A stretch of DNA of 64,000 nt from Photorhabdus khanii NC19 (GCF_000517265.1 NZ_AYSJ01000002.1:592498-656497); one strand, 5' to 3'; shown: positions 37,202 through 46,791, counted from the first letter of the stretch. The notes: generated by a model from the sequence alone, not told the origin. Translations and numbers: made by a program.

Positions 37202-38245
37202 ATGCAAACTAAATATGAAACAATTCTTGTAACTGGTGGAGCAGGATATATAGGTTCGCGACTGGTGCCTAAATTATTGGCTGCAGGCTATAAAGTTAGA
37301 ATATTGGATGCCCAATTCTTTCCTAACGGACTTAATTTATTTCTTGAACATCCCCATCTGGAATTCGTTAAGGGGGATATTCGTGATAAAACTATTGTTG
37401 AAGATTCATTACGGGGAGTAACAACAGTAGTACACCTTGCTGCAGTAGCAAATGACCCTAGTTTTAACTCAGATCCGGAAGTCAGTCGATCTATAAATAT
37501 TGCTTGTCTTCCTCATCTCATGACAAGTGCCAAGAATCTGGGGTGTCGGCGTTTTATCTACGCATCATCAGCGAGTGTTTATGGTATAAATGATCAACCT
37601 ATCGTCGACGAAAGTCAGCCTTGTGTTCCTATCACGGACTATAACCGATATAAATCAGCAGGCGAGGAGGTTCTTTTCGGTCTAACGAGCCCAAATTTTG
37701 AAACCATTGCAGTGAGGGCAGCAACAGTTTGCGGTTGGTCTCCCAGACAACGTTTAGATTTGACCGTAAATATTCTGACTGCTAGTGCACTTTCACAAGG
37801 AAAAATTACCGTTTTGGGCGGGAATCAATACCGGCCTAATGTCCATATTTGCGATTTAACTCGCCTGTATGCAACACTTGTTCAACGTAATTCTCTTGGT
37901 TCAGTCAGCGGGCGTGCCATTAACGTCGGTTATGAAAACCATACTGTGAGCGATATAGCATTGCAGGTTAAAGATGTTGTTGATCGTTATTTCAATACCA
38001 ATGTACCTATTGCTACAACAGCTTCTAATGACACAAGATCTTACCGATTAGATTCTCGTTTAGTACAAAATGAACTGGGTTTTCAATTTGTTTATACAAT
38101 TCGGGATGCTGTTTTGGAAATATGTGAGAAATGGCAATCGGGTTGGTTTATTAACAGCACAAATGTTCTTATAGATCCTTGCTACCATAATGTGCTGAAT
38201 ATGAAATACACAGATTGGTCTTTCAATGTATTAAGGAGTCTTTGA
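37202..38245 (+). CDS. NAD-dependent epimerase/dehydratase (extended SDR)
   Basis: 347 residues. VTGGAGYIGSRLVPKL is the Rossmann glycine motif (11-20), YASSASVYG supplies the Ser, and Y147-x3-K151 (YNRYK) completes the catalytic set. It resembles nucleotide-sugar 4-epimerases, dehydratases and ADP-heptose epimerases. Together with the nucleotidyltransferase it suggests processing of a nucleotide-activated sugar. Its stop codon overlaps the start of the next gene by one base (TGATG). Confidence 0.85.
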   Translation: MQTKYETILVTGGAGYIGSRLVPKLLAAGYKVRILDAQFFPNGLNLFLEHPHLEFVKGDIRDKTIVEDSLRGVTTVVHLAAVANDPSFNSDPEVSRSINIACLPHLMTSAKNLGCRRFIYASSASVYGINDQPIVDESQPCVPITDYNRYKSAGEEVLFGLTSPNFETIAVRAATVCGWSPRQRLDLTVNILTASALSQGKITVLGGNQYRPNVHICDLTRLYATLVQRNSLGSVSGRAINVGYENHTVSDIALQVKDVVDRYFNTNVPIATTASNDTRSYRLDSRLVQNELGFQFVYTIRDAVLEICEKWQSGWFINSTNVLIDPCYHNVLNMKYTDWSFNVLRSL

Positions 38246-40512
38246 TGCTGACCATCACTTATGGAAGAAAAGAAGAAAATATATCTGAAGTCGGCCCTGA
38301 TTCGTCAGCATTTATTTCATGTGTGACAACATTAGCTAATAGTTTTATGGGACTGCGACCACACGTACCAAAAGCATCTGAACGAGCTCAGCGGGTTCAG
38401 TTACTTATGGACAGGGTATATACATCAGGTGTTGGGGTTTTACGTGAAATAGTATCATTGCCAGCACCAAAAATTCTCCGGCTTTATGATGTCGAAACTG
38501 GTGAACCAGCAATTCACAAAAATGGCCGAGCCGCGAAAATTATTTTATCTCTCGATACAGCATTTGTGACCAGCACTGAATATTTGTGCGTAAGAGGAGG
38601 AGAATTCGAGTTAATCATAAGGCAGTTTATTGATGTTCCCAATAAGCTTGAAGTCTCAACTGTTATTGAATTACGTCAATTAAATACTGAAATTGGTCCA
38701 CGGAAATTACGGTTGGATTACGGGCTTGATATTTCTGCAGGTAATGAATACCTCGGTACGGCTCCTTGGCTAGTCGCTCGTCATTATGATATTACTCAAT
38801 GTTATTCCAATAAAAATGGTTTTAGCGCTATAGTCACAACCACAGAACAAAAATTGCACTATGATGTTCAATTATTTTCTGCCAGATACGCAAGCACATG
38901 GTCATGTCTGGGACAGAGTTGTGCAACATCCGTAACCTTCGATTTTTCCCAGAATGAACATCACCCTTTATTTATACATTGGAAGGTACGTTCAGAGGAT
39001 TGCAGTGTGGGACTTGAGATATCCCCGGAGCCATTTAACTTCATCTCCTCCCAGAATGAGCATCAAGCAAGGTGGGACAAATTATGGGAAGAGCATGATG
39101 TGACAATCAATGCGTCCTATAAACCCATTGAACTCGGTATTAAATATGCACTTTTCCAACTTTTACAGCATGGTATTGGTGCATATAACCATGAGTTAGG
39201 TTTTATTTCACCAGCTCGGGGGTTGACCAGCCCTTATCATTCAGGAGCGACTTTTTTTGATACTGAACTTCATAAATGTATATTTTGGGCTTGGAATGAC
39301 CCACGTGTAGCAAAAGCATTCATTGACTACCGATACCATAGTATGGAAAAAGCGATTGAATTTGCAAAATCCACAGGATTTTTTGGGGCGCGTTTTCCAG
39401 AGGCTTCTAATGATCATGGTGCTGAAAACGGACCTCACTATGTCCTTTCCTATCCTGATGCTGATATCGTGCGTGAGTGGAGTGTCGATGAAGTATTACA
39501 CATTTCTGCAGATGTCTGTTACTCCCTATACAGATACTGGTCTGTAACCTACGATGATGCTTATATGAACGCTCGTGGTTATAAAATAGTTGCAGAATGT
39601 GCAAGATTTGCTGCATCTGTATTTAAGTGGTCCGATAAAAAACAGGCATATGTCATTAACTCTGTAATGGGACCTGATGAATATCATTATCATGTCGACA
39701 ATAGTTTTTTTACAAACTATCTTCTCAGATGGTGCATGAAATTTGCACTATCGCTAATTAGCTACAAATGCTTCCCCGAGATTTCTGCAAACGAGATCAA
39801 GAATTGGAAAACAATTAGTGAAAATGTCTATCTTCCTTGGATGGTTATTGATGGCGTTTCCATTCCGGAGGAATTCGATGGGTATGCAATTCTTCAAGAT
39901 ACTGAGTTAAGAAACGAAAAAAAACATGGGCCACAGTTCATAGATGAACATGAACGGTATTCTGCCGAAAAACTGCAAAATTTCACATCCAAAATCATAA
40001 AACAGGCTGATGTTGTTCTGCTTATGTCTTTATTCCCTGACGATTTCTCTGATGAAGTCAAGCGAGTAGCATTCAACTTCTATGAGCCCCGTACTGTTCA
40101 TGAATCATCACTCAGTTATGGCCCTCATGCCGTGCTTGCTGCAGATATAGGTAAGATAGATGTCTGTGCCGATTTTATATCACGTGCAAGTCGATATAAT
40201 CTGGATTTCACTCCTATATTAAATTACAGCAATGGATTACATCTTTCAGCTTACGCGGGTGCATGGCAAGGGCTTGTTGAAGGTTTAGCCGGGCTACGTG
40301 TCGCAGAGAAAAGACTCTATTTTCGCCCTCGGTTACCATCCGACTGGGATTCCTATCGGTTCATGCTTTATTTTTGTGGGCAACGACTTATGGTCAGTGT
40401 ACTTGCAGACGGTATCATTGACATCTACTGTGGAGGGAAGAAGCTCACTACCGAATGTTGTCCAGATGGACGTATCTATATTTGCGGAGAAACAAATGAC
40501 TTCATTCGCTGA
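38245..40512 (+). CDS. Glycoside hydrolase family 65-like phosphorylase
   Basis: 755 residues from ATG 38245 (AAGGAG upstream, overlapping the previous stop). It has the GH65 layout: an N-terminal beta-sandwich and then an (alpha/alpha)6 barrel. MGPDEYHYHVDNSFFTNYLL contains the general acid E479, and SVDEVLHISADVCYSLYRYW and YGPHAVLAADIGK are further family blocks. GH65 enzymes phosphorolyse trehalose, maltose, kojibiose or nigerose, or run in reverse to make glycosides from sugar-1-phosphate. In this cluster it may glycosylate the product or supply a sugar-1-phosphate. Substrate unknown. Confidence 0.85.
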   Translation: MLTITYGRKEENISEVGPDSSAFISCVTTLANSFMGLRPHVPKASERAQRVQLLMDRVYTSGVGVLREIVSLPAPKILRLYDVETGEPAIHKNGRAAKIILSLDTAFVTSTEYLCVRGGEFELIIRQFIDVPNKLEVSTVIELRQLNTEIGPRKLRLDYGLDISAGNEYLGTAPWLVARHYDITQCYSNKNGFSAIVTTTEQKLHYDVQLFSARYASTWSCLGQSCATSVTFDFSQNEHHPLFIHWKVRSEDCSVGLEISPEPFNFISSQNEHQARWDKLWEEHDVTINASYKPIELGIKYALFQLLQHGIGAYNHELGFISPARGLTSPYHSGATFFDTELHKCIFWAWNDPRVAKAFIDYRYHSMEKAIEFAKSTGFFGARFPEASNDHGAENGPHYVLSYPDADIVREWSVDEVLHISADVCYSLYRYWSVTYDDAYMNARGYKIVAECARFAASVFKWSDKKQAYVINSVMGPDEYHYHVDNSFFTNYLLRWCMKFALSLISYKCFPEISANEIKNWKTISENVYLPWMVIDGVSIPEEFDGYAILQDTELRNEKKHGPQFIDEHERYSAEKLQNFTSKIIKQADVVLLMSLFPDDFSDEVKRVAFNFYEPRTVHESSLSYGPHAVLAADIGKIDVCADFISRASRYNLDFTPILNYSNGLHLSAYAGAWQGLVEGLAGLRVAEKRLYFRPRLPSDWDSYRFMLYFCGQRLMVSVLADGIIDIYCGGKKLTTECCPDGRIYICGETNDFIR

Positions 40513-41710
40513 ACGAGCATCGTCTTATTCCGAGGCATTACGCTCCTCATCATTCCGGAAATTGCTTATTGGTCAAGGCTTGTCAATGATTGGTGATGCA
40601 GTCTGTTTAGCTGCCCTTCCTGTTGCGTTGATTCATGCCAAACTTAGTGGGGAGGTTTTTGGTGTCGTTATGGCTGCGGTAGGATTAGGGACGGTCATTG
40701 GGGCTGTCGCTGGAGGTCTGCTAGCAGACAGAAAGTCACCAAAACACATTCTCATTGCGACAGATACTGCCAGAGGGTTGGCGCAAGTTGCTGCAACTAT
40801 GTTACTTGTGTTAAACGCTCCGTGGTGGGGATTAGTACTTGCCTATTTAATATTTGGTATTGGCATTGGCGTCTCTCGCCCATGCGCTCAAGTTCTGCTT
40901 GTAAACTTGCTACCTAAGCAAGCCTTAGTGGCAGGAAATGGAGCTATGAATTTTATAGATAACTTTGTGGCAGTAGTCTTTCCTGCCACAGTAGGAGTTA
41001 TGATCATATTGTGGGAACCAGCATGGGGAATACTGGTTGATGGTATTACGTTTTTCGCAGCAGCTCTTTTTACTGCCCTGATACCCGATATAGGGATTCG
41101 TGGTTCCGATGATAAATTCTCTATACGTGAGGTATTCAACGGTATCACAGTCATTACTGATAACTCTGTATTGTTACTCGGATTTATCGCGACATTGATC
41201 CTGAATGTGTTGTGTTTCCCTATTTTCCTAGTCATCGCTCCATACGCAATCAGTGATCGATTCAGCGATACGATGTGGGGGTTTTGTCTGGCAGCTTCGG
41301 GAGCTGGTGCATGTATTGGATCTGTTATCACAGTACTTACTGCTGGTCACCAACGTCTAATACGACTTGCTGTGATCTGTGGTTTATTTCTCTGTAGTGC
41401 AATGCTTTTATTGGGTATGGGGGGCTTTGCTTGGATGGTCATTCTGGGGGCAATGTTTGTTGGGATTGTTGAAGCATCCTGGCTTACTGGTTGGGCTACT
41501 GCTATGCAAACCCTCTCTCCGGAAAAAGACCTTGGAAAAGTTGTAGCGGTAGATACTTTTGTTACCAGTGGTGCTCACCCATTCATTTATCTTGGAGCAG
41601 GAATCATCGGTGCAATGGTGGGATATTCTGAAACACTAACATTGACTGCAATTGTCAGTGCTATTGGAATCACAGTCATCACACTTGCTGCTGTCACTCG
41701 AAAAATTTAA
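40496..41710 (+). CDS. MFS exporter (EntS-like)
   Basis: 404 residues from ATG 40496 (GGAGA upstream, overlapping the GH65 gene by 17 bases); a longer frame to 40298 lies wholly in that gene and is rejected. About 12 membrane segments are visible. The start LRSSSFRKLLIGQGLSMIGD and the loop GLLADRKSPKHILIATDTAR are typical of the EntS/MFS-3 group of drug and siderophore exporters. It is likely to export the cluster's product or give self-resistance. Confidence 0.85.
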   Translation: MTSFAERASSYSEALRSSSFRKLLIGQGLSMIGDAVCLAALPVALIHAKLSGEVFGVVMAAVGLGTVIGAVAGGLLADRKSPKHILIATDTARGLAQVAATMLLVLNAPWWGLVLAYLIFGIGIGVSRPCAQVLLVNLLPKQALVAGNGAMNFIDNFVAVVFPATVGVMIILWEPAWGILVDGITFFAAALFTALIPDIGIRGSDDKFSIREVFNGITVITDNSVLLLGFIATLILNVLCFPIFLVIAPYAISDRFSDTMWGFCLAASGAGACIGSVITVLTAGHQRLIRLAVICGLFLCSAMLLLGMGGFAWMVILGAMFVGIVEASWLTGWATAMQTLSPEKDLGKVVAVDTFVTSGAHPFIYLGAGIIGAMVGYSETLTLTAIVSAIGITVITLAAVTRKI

Positions 41711-41721
41711 AAGGCAATAAC

Positions 41722-42822
41722 ATGATTAAATGTAATAATATTCAAGAGCAGGCTATCGATTTGTCCGAACTAATTTTCAAACAATGGCAAAATGTTTTGA
41801 CAACTGGTGATTTTGTGCTTGGTGGAGAGGTTTCAAGATTAGAAAAATGGATGTCACAATGTTGTGGAGGAGCACATGCCATCGCACTCAATTCTGGTAC
41901 AGACGCTTTGCTACTTGCATTGCAAGCTTTAGGTATAGGTTCGGGTGATGAAGTTATTACTTGCGCTAATACGTTTATAGCAACAGTTGGGGCAATAGTT
42001 GCTGTTGGCGCTAAACCAATCCTGGCTGATATTGGAGAAGATGAGCTCATTAATGTTGACACCATTGCCCCTCTGATTACTGAACGAACAAAGGCTGTTA
42101 TACCCGTTTATTTGCGCGGACGCCCCGTAGATATTGCTCCGATTGTCACGCTGTGCCACATGAGGGGAGTATATGTTATCGAAGATTGTGCTCAAGCTAT
42201 TGGAACTACTATCAATGACCAGCAAGTCGGTACATTAGGTGATGCTGCGGCTTTTTCGCTACATCCACTGAAAACGCTCGGAGGTTTTGGTGATGGTGGG
42301 ATTCTCATCACTACTAACTCGAAAATAGCTGAGTATGCAAAATTTGCTCGCAATCATGGATTGCAGACACGTAATGAATCTATTTTATTTGGTATAAATT
42401 CACGCCTTGATACTTTACAAGCAGCTGCATTAAATATCAAAACTCAGTATCTAAACCAGTGGTTACAACGTCGCAAGGAAATTTCAGCTTTTTATGACAA
42501 AGAATTGTTCAATACAAAAACTGGAACAGATTTAGGAGCAGGAAAACCAGGAAATGCTTATTATCATTATGTGGTAAAATCAAAAAACCGAGACAAATTG
42601 CAGCAGCATCTAGCTAAACATGGTATTGAAGCTGCTATCCATTATCCAATACCGATTCATCGACAACAAGCATGGCTGCGTAGCCAGCCTCAAATAGCTC
42701 TTCCCACTACTGAACGTTTAGCGCAAGAAATTCTCACTATTCCCTGTCATCACCATCTTTCTGACAGCGATATTGAGAAGATAGTAATGTTGATAAAGCA
42801 ATTCGATTTAATTAAGGTTTAA
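41722..42822 (+). CDS. DegT/DnrJ/EryC1/StrS-family sugar aminotransferase
   Basis: 366 residues. ALNSGTDALLLALQALGIGS, GDEVITCANTFIATVGAI, VIEDCAQAIG (the Asp that binds PLP nitrogen) and K184 in SLHPLKTLGGFGDGG (Schiff base) define the family. These enzymes transaminate keto-sugars at C3 or C4 in antibiotic and surface-sugar pathways. It closes the cluster, 11 bases after the exporter. With the epimerase it fits formation of an amino sugar. Confidence 0.88.
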   Translation: MIKCNNIQEQAIDLSELIFKQWQNVLTTGDFVLGGEVSRLEKWMSQCCGGAHAIALNSGTDALLLALQALGIGSGDEVITCANTFIATVGAIVAVGAKPILADIGEDELINVDTIAPLITERTKAVIPVYLRGRPVDIAPIVTLCHMRGVYVIEDCAQAIGTTINDQQVGTLGDAAAFSLHPLKTLGGFGDGGILITTNSKIAEYAKFARNHGLQTRNESILFGINSRLDTLQAAALNIKTQYLNQWLQRRKEISAFYDKELFNTKTGTDLGAGKPGNAYYHYVVKSKNRDKLQQHLAKHGIEAAIHYPIPIHRQQAWLRSQPQIALPTTERLAQEILTIPCHHHLSDSDIEKIVMLIKQFDLIKV

Positions 42823-42995
42823 TAGAGTTGTACGGACTTACATAAAATTATAATAAACAGAAAACTCCATGAGGTGTGTGTTTTTCATTCGATTATTATT
42901 GCCATATATCTTTTTCGTGTATTTAAATAGTGTTTGATGGAGTTTAATATCTTTAAAAAATGAAAGTTTATGTATACTTAAATATTTGTTTAATC

Positions 42996-43051
42996 TTGAC
43001 ATGAATCGTTTTAAATAACATATATGGACACCAACTTTAATTTTTGTCGGC
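42996..43051 (+). promoter_or_regulatory. Putative promoter with operator-like inverted repeat before lhgO
   Basis: TTGACA (42996-43001) is followed 18 bases later by ATATAT. The -10-like element forms the left arm of a perfect 10-bp inverted repeat, ATATATGGAC (43020-43029) and GTCCATATAT (43042-43051). The repeat could be an operator or a hairpin at the 5' end of the mRNA. Confidence 0.45.
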
Positions 43052-43091
43052 GTCCATATATTATTTAGGTATAAATAAGGAAAAACTAAAA

Positions 43092-44282
43092 ATGTACGAC
43101 GTTATCATTATTGGAGCGGGATTGGTTGGTCTTGGTGTTGCAAATGCTTTGCAAGAACATAATCCACAATTACATTTATTAATATTAGATAAAGAAAATA
43201 GAGTAGCTGCCCATCAAAGTGGACATAATAGCAATGTTGTCCACTCCGGTATTTATTATTCTCCCGGAAGTTTAAAAGCACGTTTAGCAAAACAAGGAAA
43301 CCAAACTATATATCACTTTTGTCAGGAACACGGATTATATTATGACCGCTGCGGTAAAGTAATAGTGGCAACAAATCAAAAAGAGCTTCCTTTGCTCGAG
43401 AATATCTATCAGAGGGGCTTACAAAACGGGATTGAAATTAATCGATTATCACGATCTGATTTAAAAAAGCGCGAGCCTTATGTCAATGGGTTGGAAGCTA
43501 TTCTGGTTCCGGATGCAGGAATTGTGAATTACCCAGAAATTGCGGAAAAACTAGCTGAGATTATTCAAAACAGAGGTGGGAATATTTATTATCAACAGCA
43601 GGTGTGTTCAATTCATGAATATACCGACTACGTTGAAATACAAACCTTACATGCGAGTTATAAGGCCAAACAGATTGTGAATTGTGCTGGATTGCATAGT
43701 GATAGAATTGCTAGGTTAGCGGGGTATGAAACAAGAATGAAAATTGTACCATTCCGTGGTGAGTATTACGTTCTGGATAGTAGTAAAAATTATTTGGTCA
43801 ATCATCTGATATATCCTGTTCCTAATCCTGATTTTCCATTCCTTGGTGTGCATTTCACACGAATGTTCAATGGCAAACGGGATGTTGGTCCAAACGCGGT
43901 ATTAGCTTTTAAACGAGAGGGATATTGCAAAACTGATTTTTGTCTGCAAGATATGATGGAGATACTCACTTATAAAGGTTTTTGGAAGATTGCTACACGT
44001 TATTTCAGTGAAGGTATAGCAGAAATTCGACGTTCGTTTTCGCTCCAACTTTTTACCGAAAATGCTCGTCAGCTTATTCCTGATTTGCAATCAGAGGACA
44101 TCTCTTTGGGGGCAGTTGGAGTTCGTGCCCAAGCATTGACAATTGATGGAAAATTGGTAGATGATTTTCATTTTGTAGTTGGTCATCGTTCATTACATGT
44201 TTGCAATGCACCTTCACCAGCTGCAACGGCATCAATAGAAATTGGACGAGAGATTGTAAGAAGATATTTTCCAATTTTTTGA
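43092..44282 (+). CDS. lhgO: L-2-hydroxyglutarate dehydrogenase (LhgO-like)
   Basis: 396 residues from ATG 43092. An FAD-dependent oxidoreductase with the dinucleotide motif VIIIGAGLVGLGVA at the N-terminus. AHQSGHNSNVVHSGIYYSPG, VNCAGLHSDRIA, PFRGEYY, and the C-terminal GVRAQAL, NAPSPAATASIEIG are characteristic of LhgO (YgaF). It oxidises L-2-hydroxyglutarate to 2-oxoglutarate and passes electrons to quinones. It is separated from the preceding cluster by 270 bases and its own putative promoter, so is probably not part of it. Confidence 0.88.
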   Translation: MYDVIIIGAGLVGLGVANALQEHNPQLHLLILDKENRVAAHQSGHNSNVVHSGIYYSPGSLKARLAKQGNQTIYHFCQEHGLYYDRCGKVIVATNQKELPLLENIYQRGLQNGIEINRLSRSDLKKREPYVNGLEAILVPDAGIVNYPEIAEKLAEIIQNRGGNIYYQQQVCSIHEYTDYVEIQTLHASYKAKQIVNCAGLHSDRIARLAGYETRMKIVPFRGEYYVLDSSKNYLVNHLIYPVPNPDFPFLGVHFTRMFNGKRDVGPNAVLAFKREGYCKTDFCLQDMMEILTYKGFWKIATRYFSEGIAEIRRSFSLQLFTENARQLIPDLQSEDISLGAVGVRAQALTIDGKLVDDFHFVVGHRSLHVCNAPSPAATASIEIGREIVRRYFPIF

Positions 44283-44517
44283 ATATAGTAGAACGGTAAA
44301 AGTAATCATCAATCATCCCCCAGACGTCTGCTTTTTAACCTTATACTTTGATTATCACTTTAACAGGGCGATAATCAAAACAGAAAGTTGGTAGATTTTG
44401 AAAAATATCACCGGACATTCCTGAATTGGGTGAGGAATGTCGAATTTAAAAAAACATTTGTTCGGAGCCTATTTACTCACAGAATAATCTGACTATGAGA
44501 AACTGCATATTATAATT

Positions 44518-44537
44518 AACGGGCCAACCGGCCCGTT
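44518..44537 (-). terminator. Terminator hairpin downstream of srmB
   Basis: AACGGGCC pairs with GGCCCGTT around AACC, seven bases past the srmB stop codon on the minus strand. The following T content is modest (TTAATTATAAT). Confidence 0.65.
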
Positions 44538-44544
44538 TAAAGAT

Positions 44545-45882
44545 TTACTTATCGCTGCTGGTTGGGGCTTCAGGTTTTTGGTTACCAGAAGGTTTACGGC
44601 GCTTACCGATATTTTTGCTATCCCGATGGCGTATTTTGACTTTTTGCTTCGATTCTTCCGCTTTCTTTTTCTCTTTGCGTTTAGCCAATACTTTCTTCGA
44701 TGGCTTATTACTGGTTTTCTCACTTGGTGCTTTGGTTGTTGGGCGAAGTTCATCAACAATCCGTGATTTCAGTGGTTCGTTCAGATAGCGGCTTATTTTA
44801 CCCAATAAAGCATTATCATGTGCTTCTACTAAGGTAATTGCGGTACCTTTGCGACCAGCGCGAGCCGTCCGGCCGATACGATGCAGGTAAACATCGGCGG
44901 TACGTGGTAAATCGAAGTTGAAAACATGACTGATGTCATCAATATCTAATCCGCGGGAAGCAACATCAGTGGCAACCAGAACATTGACACTGCCATCATT
45001 CAAACGCTTAACAGCTTCTGTTCTTTTAGCCTGTACCATTTCCCCTTCGAGGAGCCAGGCTTTGATACCGGCTTGACGCAGTCCGTCTACAAGCTCATGT
45101 ACACGTTCACGTTTGCGAACAAAAATAATGGATTTAGTGACATCCGATTGTTTCAGTAAATGGCAAAGCAGGGCTGTTTTGTGTTCCAGATTGTCTGCAC
45201 GGTAGTAGAATTGCTGAATTTTTTTGCGTTCACGACGTGACGGCTCTGCATCAATTTCAACCGGATCTTCCAGCAAGCGCTCTGCAAAATCACGGATGGC
45301 TTCCCCTTCCAGCGTCGCAGAGAACAGCATGGTCTGTTTACGCCAACGGGTTTCACCCGCGATGGTTTCAATATCATTGGCAAAACCCATATCCAGCATA
45401 CGATCAGCTTCATCAAGGATGAGTGTTTCAATTGCCCGGCAATCAAAGTTTTCTTCTTTGATATATTGCAGCAGACGGCCAGTGGTGGCGACGACAATAT
45501 CCTGATTCTCGCTGAAAACTTCTGCGTGGTTCATATAGGCCACACCGCCGGTAATCGTAGCAACATCCAGATTGGTATGTGCAGCCAGTTCTTTTGCCTG
45601 GTCTGCCACTTGCATTGCCAGTTCCCGGGTTGGTGTCAGGATCAAAATGCGTGGCGGGCCAGATTTTTTGCGTGGAAAATCGAGTAAGTGTTGCAGAATT
45701 GGCAGCAGGTAAGCTGCGGTTTTACCTGTTCCAGTTGGCGCGGAACCCAGAACATCACGTCCATCCATTGCTGCCGGAATAGCAGCAGCCTGAATCGCTG
45801 TTGGGCGGGAGTAACCTTTATCATTTAGAGCATCAAGCAGGCGTTCATCAAGATCGAGCTCAGAAAAGTTTGTTGCAGTCAT
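44545..45882 (-). CDS. srmB: ATP-dependent RNA helicase SrmB
   Basis: 445 residues, DEAD-box helicase. The Q motif region (GYSRPTAIQAAAIPAA), APTGTGKT (Walker A), TPTRELAMQ, DEAD in LILDEADRML, SAT, and the C-terminal HRIGRTARAG are all present. The basic tail (about 385-445) binds RNA. SrmB assists early assembly of the 50S ribosomal subunit. The divergent neighbour trmN is the same as in E. coli. Confidence 0.96.
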   Translation of the reverse strand: MTATNFSELDLDERLLDALNDKGYSRPTAIQAAAIPAAMDGRDVLGSAPTGTGKTAAYLLPILQHLLDFPRKKSGPPRILILTPTRELAMQVADQAKELAAHTNLDVATITGGVAYMNHAEVFSENQDIVVATTGRLLQYIKEENFDCRAIETLILDEADRMLDMGFANDIETIAGETRWRKQTMLFSATLEGEAIRDFAERLLEDPVEIDAEPSRRERKKIQQFYYRADNLEHKTALLCHLLKQSDVTKSIIFVRKRERVHELVDGLRQAGIKAWLLEGEMVQAKRTEAVKRLNDGSVNVLVATDVASRGLDIDDISHVFNFDLPRTADVYLHRIGRTARAGRKGTAITLVEAHDNALLGKISRYLNEPLKSRIVDELRPTTKAPSEKTSNKPSKKVLAKRKEKKKAEESKQKVKIRHRDSKNIGKRRKPSGNQKPEAPTSSDK

Positions 45883-46018
45883 ATATACCTCTGTTTAGGC
45901 CGCCGATTATAAACAGGTTGGACGTATTGTTCATCTATTTAAGCTGTCAGTGAGGCAGATAGCTTTTATCGAAACGTAATAACCTTTATCCTATGGCGAA
46001 ATTTTTTTGTGCTGACAG

Positions 46019-46768
46019 ATGCAGGTTATTAATTTGAAACAGAAACAATCTCTGCGCCGGGGAGGATTCACTTTTAAGCAATTTTTTGTCGGCCATGACC
46101 GATGTGCGATGAAAGTAGGAACCGATGGTGTTTTATTGGGCGCGTGGACTTCGGTTAGTGGCAAAAAAGCAATTTTGGATATCGGTTGCGGCAGCGGGTT
46201 AATTGCTTTGATGTTGGCACAGCGTACAGATGAAAATACCAAAATTGATGCAGTGGAACTGGATACTGATGCTGCATTACAGGCTCAAGAGAATATAGAG
46301 CAATCTCCGTGGCAGAGAAAAATAAATGTTTATCAGCAGGATATCGGTGATTTTGCTGATCGGTATTCACAATGTTATGACTTGATTGTCAGTAATCCAC
46401 CCTATTTTGAACCGGCTGTTGCCTGTCGAAATGAGGCAAGGGAACAAGCTCGTTATACCGGTTCTCTAACTCATCAGCGGTTATTGCAATATGTCGGGAA
46501 GTTGATGACATCTGATGGTCTGTTTTGTGTGGTATTGCCGTATGTTATTGGTGAAGTATTTGAAACAATGGCATGCCAGATGGGTTGGTTTTCTCATCAT
46601 CGAATCAATATCCGCGACAGGCAAGGTAAGCCATTACACCGGGTGTTATTGGCATTTTCCCGTAAGGAAGAAACAAGCTTAATCAGTGAATTGGTCATTC
46701 GTCAGCCAGATGGTGTCTATACGCGGGAATTTCAGCAACTCGTCACGGATTTCTATCTCTATTATTGA
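46019..46768 (+). CDS. trmN: tRNA1(Val) (adenine-37 N6)-methyltransferase
   Basis: 249 residues. It is a class I SAM-dependent methyltransferase with ILDIGCGSGLIALMLAQ (SAM binding) and DLIVSNPPYF (the NPPY motif of N6-adenine methylases). RGGFTFKQFFVGHDRCAMKV at the start is typical of the E. coli YfiC (TrmN6) protein. It modifies A37 in valine tRNA. It is convergent with nadB across a hairpin. Confidence 0.93.
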   Translation: MQVINLKQKQSLRRGGFTFKQFFVGHDRCAMKVGTDGVLLGAWTSVSGKKAILDIGCGSGLIALMLAQRTDENTKIDAVELDTDAALQAQENIEQSPWQRKINVYQQDIGDFADRYSQCYDLIVSNPPYFEPAVACRNEAREQARYTGSLTHQRLLQYVGKLMTSDGLFCVVLPYVIGEVFETMACQMGWFSHHRINIRDRQGKPLHRVLLAFSRKEETSLISELVIRQPDGVYTREFQQLVTDFYLYY

Positions 46769-46771
46769 AAT

Positions 46772-46791
46772 AACCACGCTGGAGCGTGGTT
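46772..46791. terminator. Terminator between trmN and nadB (convergent)
   Basis: AACCACGCT and AGCGTGGTT form a perfect 9-bp stem with a GG loop, four bases after the trmN stop codon and 14 bases before the nadB stop codon. Confidence 0.75.

Noticed and set aside
40298-40495. 66-codon N-terminal extension of the MFS exporter
   Set aside because: It lies wholly inside the GH65 gene in another frame; ATG 40496 has GGAGA and starts a typical MFS N-terminus.
43092-44282. lhgO as ninth gene of the sugar cluster
   Set aside because: A 270-base gap, a separate putative promoter and a known house-keeping reaction argue against membership.
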